This document shows, one piece after another, positions 37,179 to 47,571 of a DNA stretch of 64,000 bases. The stretch covers positions 3,534,001-3,598,000 of the forward strand of contig NZ_CP154826.1 of NCBI RefSeq assembly GCF_039613825.1. The letters run 5' to 3'. Source of the stretch: Diaminobutyricibacter sp. McL0608. GTDB lineage: Bacteria > Actinomycetota > Actinomycetes > Actinomycetales > Microbacteriaceae. The position numbers were made by a program, and so were the translations under genes. The notes beneath the pieces were generated by a model, which saw nothing but the letters and a program-made list of their open reading frames with translations, made no database searches and was not told the DNA's origin. How positions within the stretch are numbered: the first letter of the stretch is position 1; every line of letters begins with the position of its first letter.

Positions 37179-37853
37179 CTAGTGCTGCGGAACGGAGACG
37201 ACGACCTTCGCCACCCGCACCAGGGTGGAGCCGACCAGGTAGCCGGTCTCCACGACATCGGCGACGGTGTCCGTCTCGACGTCGGGGCTCGGCTGCTGGA
37301 AGATCGCCTCGTGGATCTGCGGGTCGAACGGGTCGCCTGCCGCACCGAACGGCTTCACACCGAGGCGCTCCACCGACGTGCGCAGCTTCGCCGCGATGGT
37401 CGCGAAGGCGGTGCCCTCCTCGAGGTCGCCGTGCTTCTCGGCGCGGTCGAGGTCGTCGAGCACGGGCAGGAGACCCTTGACGGTCTCGCCGACGGCGCGC
37501 TCGCGCTCGATCTCGCGGTTGGCCTCGGTGCGCTTGCGGTAGTTCGCGTATTCGGCGGTCACCCGCTGGAGGTCGGCGAGCCGCTCGGCGGCCAGCTGGT
37601 CCGACGTCGCCTGACCGCTCAGCACATCCAGGTCGTCGTCCGAGAGGAAGACACCGAACTCGTCGCTGTCGGCCGGGCCGACGTCGACCAGCTCCTCATG
37701 GGCCAGGTCGGGGCCGGAGGCGTCAGCCTCCGACCCGCCCTCCGGGTGCCGAACCTTTCCGGTCTCGGGATCGATCCGCCGCTTGTCGCGGATGACCGGC
37801 TCCTCGTGTTCGTCGGGCTGGTCCCCCGCGGGACCTTTCGGCGTCTGGGCCAT
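37179..37853 (-). CDS. grpE: GrpE nucleotide exchange factor for DnaK
   Basis: A 224-residue protein. The long acidic, disordered N-terminus (about residues 1-75) is typical of actinobacterial GrpE. The coiled-coil helix follows (LQRVTAEYANYRKRTEANRE, split at about 95-115), and the C-terminal beta-wing holds PFDPQIHEAIFQ and VVETGYLVGSTLVRVAKVVVS, the family signature. It releases ADP from DnaK and may act as a thermosensor. ATG 37853 lies two bases past the dnaK stop, so translation is probably coupled. Confidence 0.94.
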   Translation of the reverse strand: MAQTPKGPAGDQPDEHEEPVIRDKRRIDPETGKVRHPEGGSEADASGPDLAHEELVDVGPADSDEFGVFLSDDDLDVLSGQATSDQLAAERLADLQRVTAEYANYRKRTEANREIERERAVGETVKGLLPVLDDLDRAEKHGDLEEGTAFATIAAKLRTSVERLGVKPFGAAGDPFDPQIHEAIFQQPSPDVETDTVADVVETGYLVGSTLVRVAKVVVSVPQH

Positions 37854-37855
37854 GA

Positions 37856-39706
<1,851 letters not shown>

Positions 39707-39763
39707 ATCTGTTTTCTCTCCTTTGTTGCCGGCTTGTCGCCTTGTGAAAGTCGTGGGCCAAGA

Positions 39764-39784
39764 GTTGAGTCCTGACGACTCAAG
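39764..39784 (-). promoter_or_regulatory. HAIR element 1 upstream of dnaK
   Basis: GTTGAGT-N7-ACTCAAG matches the HspR site CTTGAGT-N7-ACTCAAG at all but one half-site base. It is about 58-78 bases upstream of the dnaK start. Confidence 0.88.
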
Positions 39785-39826
39785 CCTGACAGCCGGTCGA
39801 AGTGATGTCAAGTCGAGCGTGCAAAA

Positions 39827-39847
39827 CTTGAGTGTACTTGACTCAAC
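39827..39847 (-). promoter_or_regulatory. HAIR element 2 upstream of dnaK
   Basis: CTTGAGT-N7-ACTCAAC is the second HspR site, 63 bases (six helical turns) from the first, so dimers on the two sites would be on the same face. Confidence 0.88.
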
Positions 39848-39888
39848 TTCGGGAAGACTCACAGAATTCCCGGTCCGGGGCGCAAAAG

Positions 39889-39920
39889 GATCGGCCCGCC
39901 TGGGTGCAGGCGGGCCGATC
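39889..39920 (-). terminator. Rho-independent terminator of the NMT1-type ABC operon
   Basis: GATCGGCCCGCCTG (39889-39902) and CAGGCGGGCCGATC (39907-39920) form a perfect 14-base stem with a four-base loop. On the minus strand it is followed by CTTTTGCG. Confidence 0.85.
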
Positions 39921-39949
39921 GGATGGTGCGGTTGCGATCCGGGGGGAGA

Positions 39950-41044
39950 TCAGCCGTCCGCACCCGCCGGGGTGGAGGTGGTGGTGAACCCTTCCAGCTT
40001 GTTCGCCGCCTGGGCGTACTTGTTGGTGAAGGTGTCGCCGAGGGTGACGCTGGACGTGTCGACGCCGATCGCCTTCTCCATGTCGAGGATCGTCTTGGGT
40101 CCGCCTGCGGGCATGATGCCGTCAGGCAGGAACTGACCCTTGTCGGTGTTCAGGCCGTCGATGTACTGCTGCTTGGTGATCGTGGCGTTCTGCACGTACT
40201 CCGGTGGGAGCTTGTTCGCGATGTCCGCCGCAGAGTGCGTGTCGATCCAGTGCATGGTGGCCACCAGAGCATCCACGACCTTCTGCACGGCATCCTCGTG
40301 GGACTTCACCCAGTCGGTCTTCGCCAGCACGCCCGCCGCCGGCCAGTCGCTGCCGAGCGCCTTGGTCGCACCCTCAGCCGTGGCGAGGTCGACCGCGGTG
40401 TAGGCGAGGTTCTTGCTGGTCAGCGCGCCGACTGTCGGCTGCGTTGTCATGACGCAGGCGGCCGACCCGCGCTGGATGGCGGCGATCGCGGTCGATCCGG
40501 CGCCCACCGCGAGGGTGTGGTAGCCGGACTTCGCGATGCCCTGCGTGTGAGCGAGGAACTGGGTCAGCGAATCCGTGCCCGAACCGAGGTCGGTGACGCC
40601 GAGGGTCTTGCCCTTGAAGTCCGCTGCCGAGTGCACGCCGCTCTTGTTGCCGCACATCTCACGCTCGCCCGGGGCGCCCGAGAGCTGGACGACGTCGATG
40701 ACGTCCTTGCCCTTCGACTTGAAGTCGATCGTGTGGTTGTACCACGCGCCGGCCATGTCGACCTGACCCGAGGCCATCGCATCCTCAGCGCCGACGCCGC
40801 CGTTCTGCTCGGTCGACAGCTCCATGTTCACGCCGTACTTCTTGTAGAAGCCGAGTCTCGCCGCGAGCTCATACGGCAGGTAGATCTGCTTGTCGATGCC
40901 ACCGACCATCATCTTGACGGTGGGGACGGAGGCTGCGGTGTTGCCGGCGGCTGCATTGCCGCCCGGCGTCCCGCTGCTGCAGGCCGCGAGGCTGAGCATC
41001 AGTGCTCCGGCCGCAGCGACTGCGCTGATCGTGCGCTTCTTCAT
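39950..41044 (-). CDS. ABC transporter substrate-binding lipoprotein, NMT1/SsuA-like
   Basis: A 364-residue lipoprotein starting at ATG 41044. The signal MKKRTISAVAAAGALMLSLA is followed by AAC with lipidated Cys22. The family boxes are YLPYELAARLGFYKKYGVN, DMAGAWYNHT and TLGVTDLGSGTDS. This group (NMT1/THI5/SsuA) binds aliphatic sulfonates, taurine, nitrate, pyrimidines or aromatic acids; the ligand here is unknown. It is the last gene of the ATPase-permease-binding-protein operon, and a strong terminator follows. A citrate-type two-component system is divergent from the operon. Confidence 0.9.
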   Translation of the reverse strand: MKKRTISAVAAAGALMLSLAACSSGTPGGNAAAGNTAASVPTVKMMVGGIDKQIYLPYELAARLGFYKKYGVNMELSTEQNGGVGAEDAMASGQVDMAGAWYNHTIDFKSKGKDVIDVVQLSGAPGEREMCGNKSGVHSAADFKGKTLGVTDLGSGTDSLTQFLAHTQGIAKSGYHTLAVGAGSTAIAAIQRGSAACVMTTQPTVGALTSKNLAYTAVDLATAEGATKALGSDWPAAGVLAKTDWVKSHEDAVQKVVDALVATMHWIDTHSAADIANKLPPEYVQNATITKQQYIDGLNTDKGQFLPDGIMPAGGPKTILDMEKAIGVDTSSVTLGDTFTNKYAQAANKLEGFTTTSTPAGADG

Positions 41045-41129
41045 GTGAATGCGTTTCCTTTCGTGTGCGCCGGGGATTCGGCGGGTTTCTGTGCTGACAC
41101 AGCAGTGGTGGGGGTGGGACGGTCGGCGA

Positions 41130-42020
41130 TCAGATCGCCTGCGCCTCGGAGCGGTTCGGCGGGCGCCACTTGAGCAGCACACGCTCCAGAAGGGTGATGA
41201 GGTACTCCGCCCCGAGCGTGACCACGGCCATGATCACCATGCAGGCGAACACCGTGTTCGGGTCGAAGCTCCCCTGGGCCTGGCTGATGATCAGGCCGAT
41301 GCCCTGCTGGGCTCCGAGGACTTCAGCGACGAGCGCGCCGATGATGGCGAACCCGAACGCCGTGTGGAGGCTGGCGATGATCCAGGTCATCGCCGAGGGG
41401 ATCGTCACGTGACGGGCGACCTGCAGCGGCGATGCGCCGAGGACCCGCACGTTGGCGACCAGGTTCTGGTCGACTTCGCGAACACCCTGGAACGCGTTGA
41501 AGAAGACGACGAAGAACACGAGGACGGAGGCGAGCAGCACCTTCGGGAACACCCCGAGGCCGAACGCCACGATGAAGATCGAGCCGAGGACGATACGCGG
41601 GATCGAGTTCACGACCTTGATGTAGGGGCCGAAGACCGCCGCGAGATACCGGTTGGAGCCGAGCAGGATGCCCACAACGACACCGGCTATCGTGCCGAGG
41701 ATGAAGCCGAAGAAGGCTTCCTGGACCGTCACCCAGAGGTTGTCCCAGATCGACCCGAACGCCGAGCCCTGGGTGAAGAGGTGCACGAGGCTGTCCCAGA
41801 TCCCCGACGGCTGGCCGTAGAAGAACTTATCCACGATGCTCGTCGCCGTGAGCGCCTGCCACCCGCCGATCACGACGACGGCGACCATGATGCGCCCGAA
41901 CCAGATCCATGCCGTCCGGCGCGACCGCGACCTGCGTGCGCTGGCCCGCATCTCGATCTCCTGCGCCACGACGTAGGAGCCGTTGGTGCTCACCGGTTTG
42001 GTGTTCACTGCCGCGGTCAT
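41130..42020 (-). CDS. ABC transporter permease, SsuC/TauC-like
   Basis: A 296-residue inner-membrane protein. A basic N-terminus ([14 protein letters not shown]) precedes about six helices. The family's EAA loop reads VRVLGASPLQVARHVTIPSA, and the end LLERVLLKWRPP is typical. ATG 42020 overlaps the ATPase stop (ATGA). It forms the membrane channel for the substrate-binding protein encoded 85 bases downstream. Confidence 0.92.
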   Translation of the reverse strand: MTAAVNTKPVSTNGSYVVAQEIEMRASARRSRSRRTAWIWFGRIMVAVVVIGGWQALTATSIVDKFFYGQPSGIWDSLVHLFTQGSAFGSIWDNLWVTVQEAFFGFILGTIAGVVVGILLGSNRYLAAVFGPYIKVVNSIPRIVLGSIFIVAFGLGVFPKVLLASVLVFFVVFFNAFQGVREVDQNLVANVRVLGASPLQVARHVTIPSAMTWIIASLHTAFGFAIIGALVAEVLGAQQGIGLIISQAQGSFDPNTVFACMVIMAVVTLGAEYLITLLERVLLKWRPPNRSEAQAI

Positions 42021-42874
42021 GCTGCTGCCCCCGCCGTCTGCTCGTATGCCCGGGTGACTTCGTCCTTGAGCGAGGCCCAGATCTGTCCCTGGATCTCCAG
42101 GAACCGCTTCTCGTGCCGGATCTCCTGCACATCGCCGCGAGGCCGCGGAAGGTCGATGTCGAAGATGTCCTTGACCGTTCCCGGGCTGCTGGTCATGATC
42201 ACGACGCGGTCGGACAGCGCCACGGCTTCGTCGAGGTCGTGCGTGATGAACAGCACGGATGGACGCAATTCCTCCCACAGCTGCAGCAGTTCGGTCTGCA
42301 TGATCGCCTTCGTCTGCACGTCGAGGGCGCCGAACGGCTCGTCCATCAACAGGATGCGCGGACGGTTGATCAGGGCGGCCGCCATCGCGACGCGCTTGCG
42401 CATCCCGCCGGAGAGCTGGTGCGGATACCGGTCCTCGAAGCCGGCGAGGCCGACCCGGCGGAGCCAGTCCATTGCGAGCTCGGTCGCTTCGCGCTTCGGC
42501 GTGCCGAGGAGGATGGGGCCGATCATCACGTTGTGGAGCACGGTCTTCCACGGGAAGAGCGAGTCGGCCTGGAACATGTAACTGACTCCGCGCGTGACGC
42601 CGTCGACGATGTGACCGCCGACCTGCACGGAGCCTGCGCTCGGCGGCTCGAGGCCCGAGACCTGCGCCAGTGTCGTCGATTTGCCGCAGCCGGTCGGTCC
42701 GACGATCGCGCAGAACTGGCCGGGTTCGACCGTGAGCGTCACGTCGTGGATGGCCGTGAAGGTCTCGCCTTTCGGCGTGACGAACCGTTTGGTCAGTCCG
42801 ACGATGTCGATCCGCGCCGCATCTTCTGCGCCGGCGGTGGCCGCGTGTGTACGGCTGGGATTGGGATCACCCAT
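42017..42874 (-). CDS. ABC transporter ATP-binding protein, SsuB/TauB-like
   Basis: A 285-residue ATPase from ATG 42874; an upstream in-frame start at 42931 would reach into the divergent promoter. Walker A is GPTGCGKST (59-67), the Q-loop is FQADSLFPWKTV, the signature is LSGGMRKRVAMA, and Walker B is ILLMDEPFGALD. The D-loop and the ITHDLDEAVALSDR switch region match nitrate/sulfonate/taurine-type ATPases. It is first in the operon. The spacer to the divergent sensor-kinase gene holds repeated TGTGCGC elements. Confidence 0.93.
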   Translation of the reverse strand: MGDPNPSRTHAATAGAEDAARIDIVGLTKRFVTPKGETFTAIHDVTLTVEPGQFCAIVGPTGCGKSTTLAQVSGLEPPSAGSVQVGGHIVDGVTRGVSYMFQADSLFPWKTVLHNVMIGPILLGTPKREATELAMDWLRRVGLAGFEDRYPHQLSGGMRKRVAMAAALINRPRILLMDEPFGALDVQTKAIMQTELLQLWEELRPSVLFITHDLDEAVALSDRVVIMTSSPGTVKDIFDIDLPRPRGDVQEIRHEKRFLEIQGQIWASLKDEVTRAYEQTAGAAA

Positions 42875-42943
42875 AATGCCAAGACCTCTCTGTCTTTCGG
42901 TGTGATTACCGATAGTGAGGCAGGCGCGCATCCTGTGTCTCGC

Positions 42944-42992
42944 TTGTGCGCTATTGGCCTTTTGTGCGCATTCACGTGTGTTCTGCGCATTC
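42944..42992. promoter_or_regulatory. Three phased TTGTGCGCATT-like repeats between ABC operon and kinase genes
   Basis: Copies begin at 42944 (TTGTGCGCTATT), 42962 (TTGTGCGCATT) and 42981 (TTCTGCGCATT), 18-19 bases apart, nearly two helical turns. They lie in the divergent spacer and are candidate sites for the response regulator at 44664. Confidence 0.55.
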
Positions 42993-43038
42993 TGCTCGCG
43001 TGCAATACGCAGCTTGCCCTGAGAGAATCCCCCCTGTG

Positions 43039-44667
43039 ATGCGACGACGGATCCGTAAGCTCTCGACCCAGATCTTCCTGGCTCAATTGGTGATCCTCAC
43101 TGCGTCCATGGCCGTCGGCTTCGCGCTGTTCGCGCAGACCGCCCGCAGCAACCTCGACTCGGATTTCCAGGCCCGCGCCGCCGGCATCGCCCAGACGTTT
43201 GCGAACATGCCCACCATCCAGGAGTGCATGGCGGTGCCGGGCATCGGATGCTCGGTGACGATCCAGGACCTCGCGTCATCCACCGCGGCCCGGACGGGCG
43301 CCGCCTACGTCGTCGTCATCGATCTCGACCGCGTGCGGCATTCGCATCCCAATCCGGCGTTGATCGGCAAGAAGGTCAGCGAACCGCTCGTCGCGGCCGA
43401 CGGGAAGGTGCACCTCCGCACCGACCCCGGTTCGACCGGCGTCAACGCGAACGCGCGCGTGCCCCTCTACGGACCGACCGGCACGCTCGCCGGAGAGGTG
43501 TCCGTCGGCATCCGCGAGAGTTCCGTCTCGAGCGAACTCCTGAGCGAGCTCCCGTCGTACGCTGCGTGGTTCGTGCTGGTCCTCGCGATCGGAACCCTCG
43601 CCTCCTTCGGGCTGGCGAGCATCCTGAAACGGAGGACCTTCGGGCTGGAACTCGACGAGATCGCCCGCCTGCTGCAGGAGCGAGAGGCGACGCTGCACGG
43701 CATCCGCGAAGGCGTCATCGCCGTCGATCCCGGCGGCCGCATCAGCGTGGTCAACGATGAGGCGCAGCAACTGCTCCGGCTTTCGGTGGAGGCGTCCGGC
43801 AGGCGGCTCGAAGACGTGCTCGCGCCGGGGCCGCTACGCGACCTCCTCACCGGCACCACCGCGGTGACCGATGAGATCGTCGTCACCGACGACTACTGCC
43901 TGGTCATCAACCGGATGCCCGTGACACTCGGCGGGCGCGCCCACGGCGCCGTGGTCACCCTGCGTGACCGCACCGCCGTCGAAGGGCTGGCCAGCGAACT
44001 CGCCGGCGAGCGCAGCCTCACGGAGTCGATGCGGGCGCAGCAGCACGAGTTCACCAACCGCATCCACGCGATCGCGGGCCTGCTCGAACTCGGGCGTCCC
44101 GGCGAGGCGCTGGAGTACGTGAACGAGATCCGCGGAACGACGGCCGACCTCGACCAGACGCTGCGGACGCACATCGCCGCGCCGCAGATCGTCGGGCTGA
44201 TGCTCGGCAAGGCCGCGGAGGCGAACGAGCGCGGCATCGAACTCGTGATCCTTCCCGACACCGATCTCGGCGACGCGCCCGACCGCGTGCAAGCGCTCAC
44301 GACCATCCTCGGCAACCTCATCGACAACGCGTTCGATGCCCTCGCGGGCGTCCCGGGACCACGGCGGGTCGAAGTCAGTGTCGTCGAGAACCAGGAATCG
44401 CTCACCGTGCGCGTCACGGACAACGGGCCCGGCGTGGCCGCGGCCGAGATCCCCCAGATCTTCAGCAACGGCTACACGACCAAACGCGGCACGCTCGAGC
44501 GGCACAGCGGGCTCGGACTCTCGCTGGTCAACAACACGGTGACGAAGCTGGGCGGGACGGTGACCGTGTCGGATGGGCCGGGCGCGTCATTCATCGTGAC
44601 GCTGCCGCGCGCATCCGCCACCGCCGCCGTCCCCGGCTCCGCCCCCGTCTCCGATGGGGTCCGATGA
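43039..44667 (+). CDS. Sensor histidine kinase, CitA/DcuS family
   Basis: About 542 residues from ATG 43039 (in-frame GTG 43036 is adjacent). Membrane helix one is about residues 11-31. The extracytoplasmic PAS-like sensor (about 32-170) contains VVVIDLDRVRHSHPNP, the CitA/DcuS landmark. Helix two is about 173-195, then a cytoplasmic PAS domain (about 215-320). The phospho-acceptor His336 lies in QQHEFTNRIHAI, followed by an ATPase domain with GNLIDNAFDA and GLGLSLVN. Such kinases sense di/tricarboxylates. It is coupled to its response regulator (ATGA overlap) and divergent from the ABC operon. Confidence 0.92.
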   Translation: MRRRIRKLSTQIFLAQLVILTASMAVGFALFAQTARSNLDSDFQARAAGIAQTFANMPTIQECMAVPGIGCSVTIQDLASSTAARTGAAYVVVIDLDRVRHSHPNPALIGKKVSEPLVAADGKVHLRTDPGSTGVNANARVPLYGPTGTLAGEVSVGIRESSVSSELLSELPSYAAWFVLVLAIGTLASFGLASILKRRTFGLELDEIARLLQEREATLHGIREGVIAVDPGGRISVVNDEAQQLLRLSVEASGRRLEDVLAPGPLRDLLTGTTAVTDEIVVTDDYCLVINRMPVTLGGRAHGAVVTLRDRTAVEGLASELAGERSLTESMRAQQHEFTNRIHAIAGLLELGRPGEALEYVNEIRGTTADLDQTLRTHIAAPQIVGLMLGKAAEANERGIELVILPDTDLGDAPDRVQALTTILGNLIDNAFDALAGVPGPRRVEVSVVENQESLTVRVTDNGPGVAAAEIPQIFSNGYTTKRGTLERHSGLGLSLVNNTVTKLGGTVTVSDGPGASFIVTLPRASATAAVPGSAPVSDGVR

Positions 44668-45359
44668 ACGCCGAGACCCTCGGGGTGCTGGTCGTCGACG
44701 ACGACTACCGCGTCGCCTCCGTGCATGTCGGCTTCGTCGAAGGAGTGCCCGGCTTCCGCGTCGTCGGACAGGCCCACACGGCTGCGGACGCGCTCGAACT
44801 CGCCCAGGCGTTGCATCCGGACCTGGTGCTCCTCGACATCTACCTGCCCGACGGCGACGGGCTCGAAGTGGTGCGCGGGATGCTCGCCACCCCGTCGCCA
44901 CCGGCCGTGATGGTGATCTCGGCAGCGACCGACATGGCCACCGTTCGGCGGGCGGTGCAGCTGGGCGCCGTGCACTACATCGTGAAACCGTTCGGGTTCT
45001 CGGCCCTCGCCGAGCGGCTGACCGCGTTCCGCAACGCGCAGTCCCACATCACCGAATGGCCGGACGAGCCGACCCAGGACGACGTCAACAAGATCTTCGA
45101 CCTGCTGCGGCCCGCTACGCCCGCCCAGGTCAGCGCGGAACTGCGGCACCTCGCGCCGACGCTGAAGCTCGTGTACGACGCGATCTCGGGCAGCGATGCC
45201 CCTGTGTCGGCCGCCGACATCGCGACCTCGGTCGGGATCAGCAGGGCGACCGCGCAGCGGTACCTCACCCAGCTGGAGCAGAGCAACGCGATCACGCTGG
45301 AGCTGCGGTACGGGCAGACCGGGCGGCCCGAGCACAGGTACTCGATCCGCAAGCGCTGA
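44664..45359 (+). CDS. Response regulator, CitB/DcuR family
   Basis: A 231-residue regulator. The receiver domain has acidic pocket residues Asp12-Asp14 (VVDDDYRV), phospho-acceptor Asp58 (LLDIYLPDG) and the conserved Lys in HYIVKPFG. The C-terminal output has a helix-turn-helix, SAADIATSVGISRATAQRYL, of the CitB type. The start overlaps the kinase stop. The most economical targets are its own promoter and the divergent ABC operon, through the phased repeats at 42944-42992. Confidence 0.92.
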   Translation: MNAETLGVLVVDDDYRVASVHVGFVEGVPGFRVVGQAHTAADALELAQALHPDLVLLDIYLPDGDGLEVVRGMLATPSPPAVMVISAATDMATVRRAVQLGAVHYIVKPFGFSALAERLTAFRNAQSHITEWPDEPTQDDVNKIFDLLRPATPAQVSAELRHLAPTLKLVYDAISGSDAPVSAADIATSVGISRATAQRYLTQLEQSNAITLELRYGQTGRPEHRYSIRKR

Positions 45360-45391
45360 CGCCGGATCCGCCTACCCCGACGAAAGTCGCC

Positions 45392-45427
45392 AAAAGTGGT
45401 GAATTCTTCGGCCGCACGACCACTTTT
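45392..45427 (+). terminator. Terminator after the two-component genes
   Basis: AAAAGTGGT (45392-45400) and ACCACTTTT (45419-45427) form a stem ending in a T-run, before the MFS gene. Confidence 0.7.
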
Positions 45428-45464
45428 CGCATCCCTCGACGGGAGCGGTCACTACTCTGTGACC

Positions 45465-46955
45465 ATGACCGACGACACCAGGCCGGGAGACAACGGAGTC
45501 CCCGCTGTGCCAGCAAGCACCGACGCGCTCGTCACGAAGGCGTCGCCCCTTTTCATCGACTCCTCGCCGGACCGCGTGATCCCCCGCGGACGCATCGTCG
45601 CGTGGGCGCTCTGGGACTGGGGCGGCGCCGCGTTCAACGCGGTCATCACCACGTTCGTGTTCACCGTGTACCTGACCGGCAGCCTGTTCGTGAGCCCGGC
45701 ACTCGCCACGGCGCGGGATGCGGAGACGGATGTGCACGGCCCGGCGCACGCGGCCGTCACCGCCGCAGAGGCTCCCCTTTCGAGCGGGCTGGGATGGGGT
45801 CTCGCGATCGCGGGGATCATCGTCGCTCTGCTGGCCCCGGTCCTCGGGCAGCGCACCGACGGGTCCGGACGCCGCAAACTCTGGCTCGGCATCAACACGG
45901 GCGTCGTCGTGCTCATCACCGCGCTGATGTTCTTCGTCAAAGGCGAGCCGGGCTACTTCCTCTTCGGTGTCACCCTTCTTGCGATCGGGACGATCTTCTA
46001 CGAGATCGCGACCGTCAACTACAACGCGATGCTCGTGCAGGTCTCCACACCGAAGACCGTCGGCAAGGTCAGTGGCTTCGGCTGGGGCGCCGGCTACCTC
46101 GGCGGGATCGTGCTGCTCCTCATCGTCTACTTCGGCCTCGTCGTCGAGAGTTCCTCGGCCCCTGGCACCGGCGGCCTGCTGCACGTGAGCGAGGCGGACG
46201 GGTTGAACATCCGGATCATCGCCCTGATCGCCGCCGCCTGGACCCTGATCTTCTCGCTGCCGGTGCTCTTCGCCGTGCCGGAGATCCCGGCCAACCGCCG
46301 TGCCGTGCGTGTCGGGTTCTTCCAGTCGTACGCCGTGCTCGTGCGCGATGTCGGCCGGCTGTGGAAGCAGAGCCGCAATACAGTGCTCTTCCTGATCGCG
46401 AGCGCATTCTTCCGGGACGGCCTGGTCGGTGTCTTCACGTTCGGCGGGATCCTCGCGGCCGGGACGTTCGGCTTCTCGAGCGGCCAGGTCATCATCTTCG
46501 CGATCGCCGCCAACGTCGTCGCCGGCGTCAGCACGATCATCTCCGGACGTTTCGACGACCGCTTCGGCGCCAAACCGGTGATCGTGACGTCGCTGGTCGG
46601 CCTCATCGTCGCCGGTCTCGCCGTGTTCTTCGCCCATGATCTCGGCGCGACCGCCTTCTGGATCGGCGGCCTCGTGCTCTGCCTGTTCGTCGGCCCGGCG
46701 CAGTCGTGCAGCCGCACGTTCCTCGCGCGCCTGACCCCTGCCGGTCACGAGGGCGAAGTGTTCGGGCTGTATGCGACGACCGGGCGTGCCGTCAGTTTTC
46801 TGGCGCCGCTGCTCTTCGCCACGTTCGTCGCCGTCGGAGGCGCACAGTTCTGGGGCATCCTCGGGATCGTCCTCGTACTGGCGATCGGTCTGGCGCTGCT
46901 CATCCCCGTGAAGTCGGGCCCGACGCGCCTTGCGCGGGCAGCCGAGGCGGCATAA
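45465..46955 (+). CDS. MFS transporter, UMF1/Atg22-like
   Basis: A 496-residue protein. ATG 45465 has no ribosome-binding site but sits six bases after TACTCT (45453-45458), so it looks leaderless. A 45-residue soluble N-terminus precedes VAWALWDWGGAAFNAVITTFVFTVYL (split over 48-73), the ALWDWG...F motif of the vacuole-effluxer-like UMF1 group. About 12 helices follow, with GQRTDGSGRRKLW as the loop motif. Yeast Atg22 exports amino acids from vacuoles; bacterial substrates are unknown. It stands alone. Confidence 0.88.
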   Translation: MTDDTRPGDNGVPAVPASTDALVTKASPLFIDSSPDRVIPRGRIVAWALWDWGGAAFNAVITTFVFTVYLTGSLFVSPALATARDAETDVHGPAHAAVTAAEAPLSSGLGWGLAIAGIIVALLAPVLGQRTDGSGRRKLWLGINTGVVVLITALMFFVKGEPGYFLFGVTLLAIGTIFYEIATVNYNAMLVQVSTPKTVGKVSGFGWGAGYLGGIVLLLIVYFGLVVESSSAPGTGGLLHVSEADGLNIRIIALIAAAWTLIFSLPVLFAVPEIPANRRAVRVGFFQSYAVLVRDVGRLWKQSRNTVLFLIASAFFRDGLVGVFTFGGILAAGTFGFSSGQVIIFAIAANVVAGVSTIISGRFDDRFGAKPVIVTSLVGLIVAGLAVFFAHDLGATAFWIGGLVLCLFVGPAQSCSRTFLARLTPAGHEGEVFGLYATTGRAVSFLAPLLFATFVAVGGAQFWGILGIVLVLAIGLALLIPVKSGPTRLARAAEAA

Positions 46956-46970
46956 CGACCTGGCAGGGGC

Positions 46971-47528
46971 TCAGCGGCGCGGACGGTAGCGGACGTACAC
47001 CACGCCGCTCGTGAAACGGTGCTCCTCGAGCAGCTCCAGCTCGACCAGGGCGTCGTCGGGGTAGAACCGCGTTCCACCGCCGACGATGATCGGCGCCAGG
47101 TACTGGTGGTACTCGTCGACCAGCCCTGCGCGAATGGCGGTGGCCGCGAGCCCGGCCCCTCCGACGCACAGGTCGCGGTCGGAAGCCGTCTTCATCCGGG
47201 CGATCTCGTCCACGTCGAAGGATCGCTCGAGACGGGTGCGTGACGTGGACGTCGCGTCCAGCGTCGACGAGTAGACGATCTTGTCGGAGTCGCGCCAGAT
47301 TCCCGCGAAGTCGGCCATCACCTCCGGCTCGCCGGCGGTGTCGAGCGTCTCCCAGACGCGCATCACCTCGTACATACGGCGGCCGAAGAGGTAGGTGCCG
47401 ACCGGGCGCACCTTGTCGTTGACGAAGGAGTGCACCTCCTCGTCGGGTGCGCTCCAGGCGAAGGAGCCGTCTGCGTCGTTGAGATACCCGTCGAGGGACG
47501 TGGTGCCGGAGTAGATCAGTTTCCCCAT
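46971..47528 (-). CDS. Dihydrofolate reductase family / RibD C-terminal-like protein
   Basis: A 185-residue protein. MGKLIYSGTTSLDGYLND begins the fold, FGRRMYEVM is the NADPH-binding helix, and the C-terminal LCVGGAGLAATAIRAGLVDE and PIIVGGGTRFYP are RibD-C/DHFR-family signatures. It lacks the full set of true FolA folate-binding residues, so it is probably an NADPH-dependent reductase of unknown substrate rather than the housekeeping DHFR. It is convergent with the MFS gene and 43 bases downstream of the MarR gene, in the same direction. Confidence 0.88.
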   Translation of the reverse strand: MGKLIYSGTTSLDGYLNDADGSFAWSAPDEEVHSFVNDKVRPVGTYLFGRRMYEVMRVWETLDTAGEPEVMADFAGIWRDSDKIVYSSTLDATSTSRTRLERSFDVDEIARMKTASDRDLCVGGAGLAATAIRAGLVDEYHQYLAPIIVGGGTRFYPDDALVELELLEEHRFTSGVVYVRYRPRR

Positions 47529-47571
47529 GCCGAGTCATGGTACTCCGGCGCCCGACACCGTTCACCGGCCA

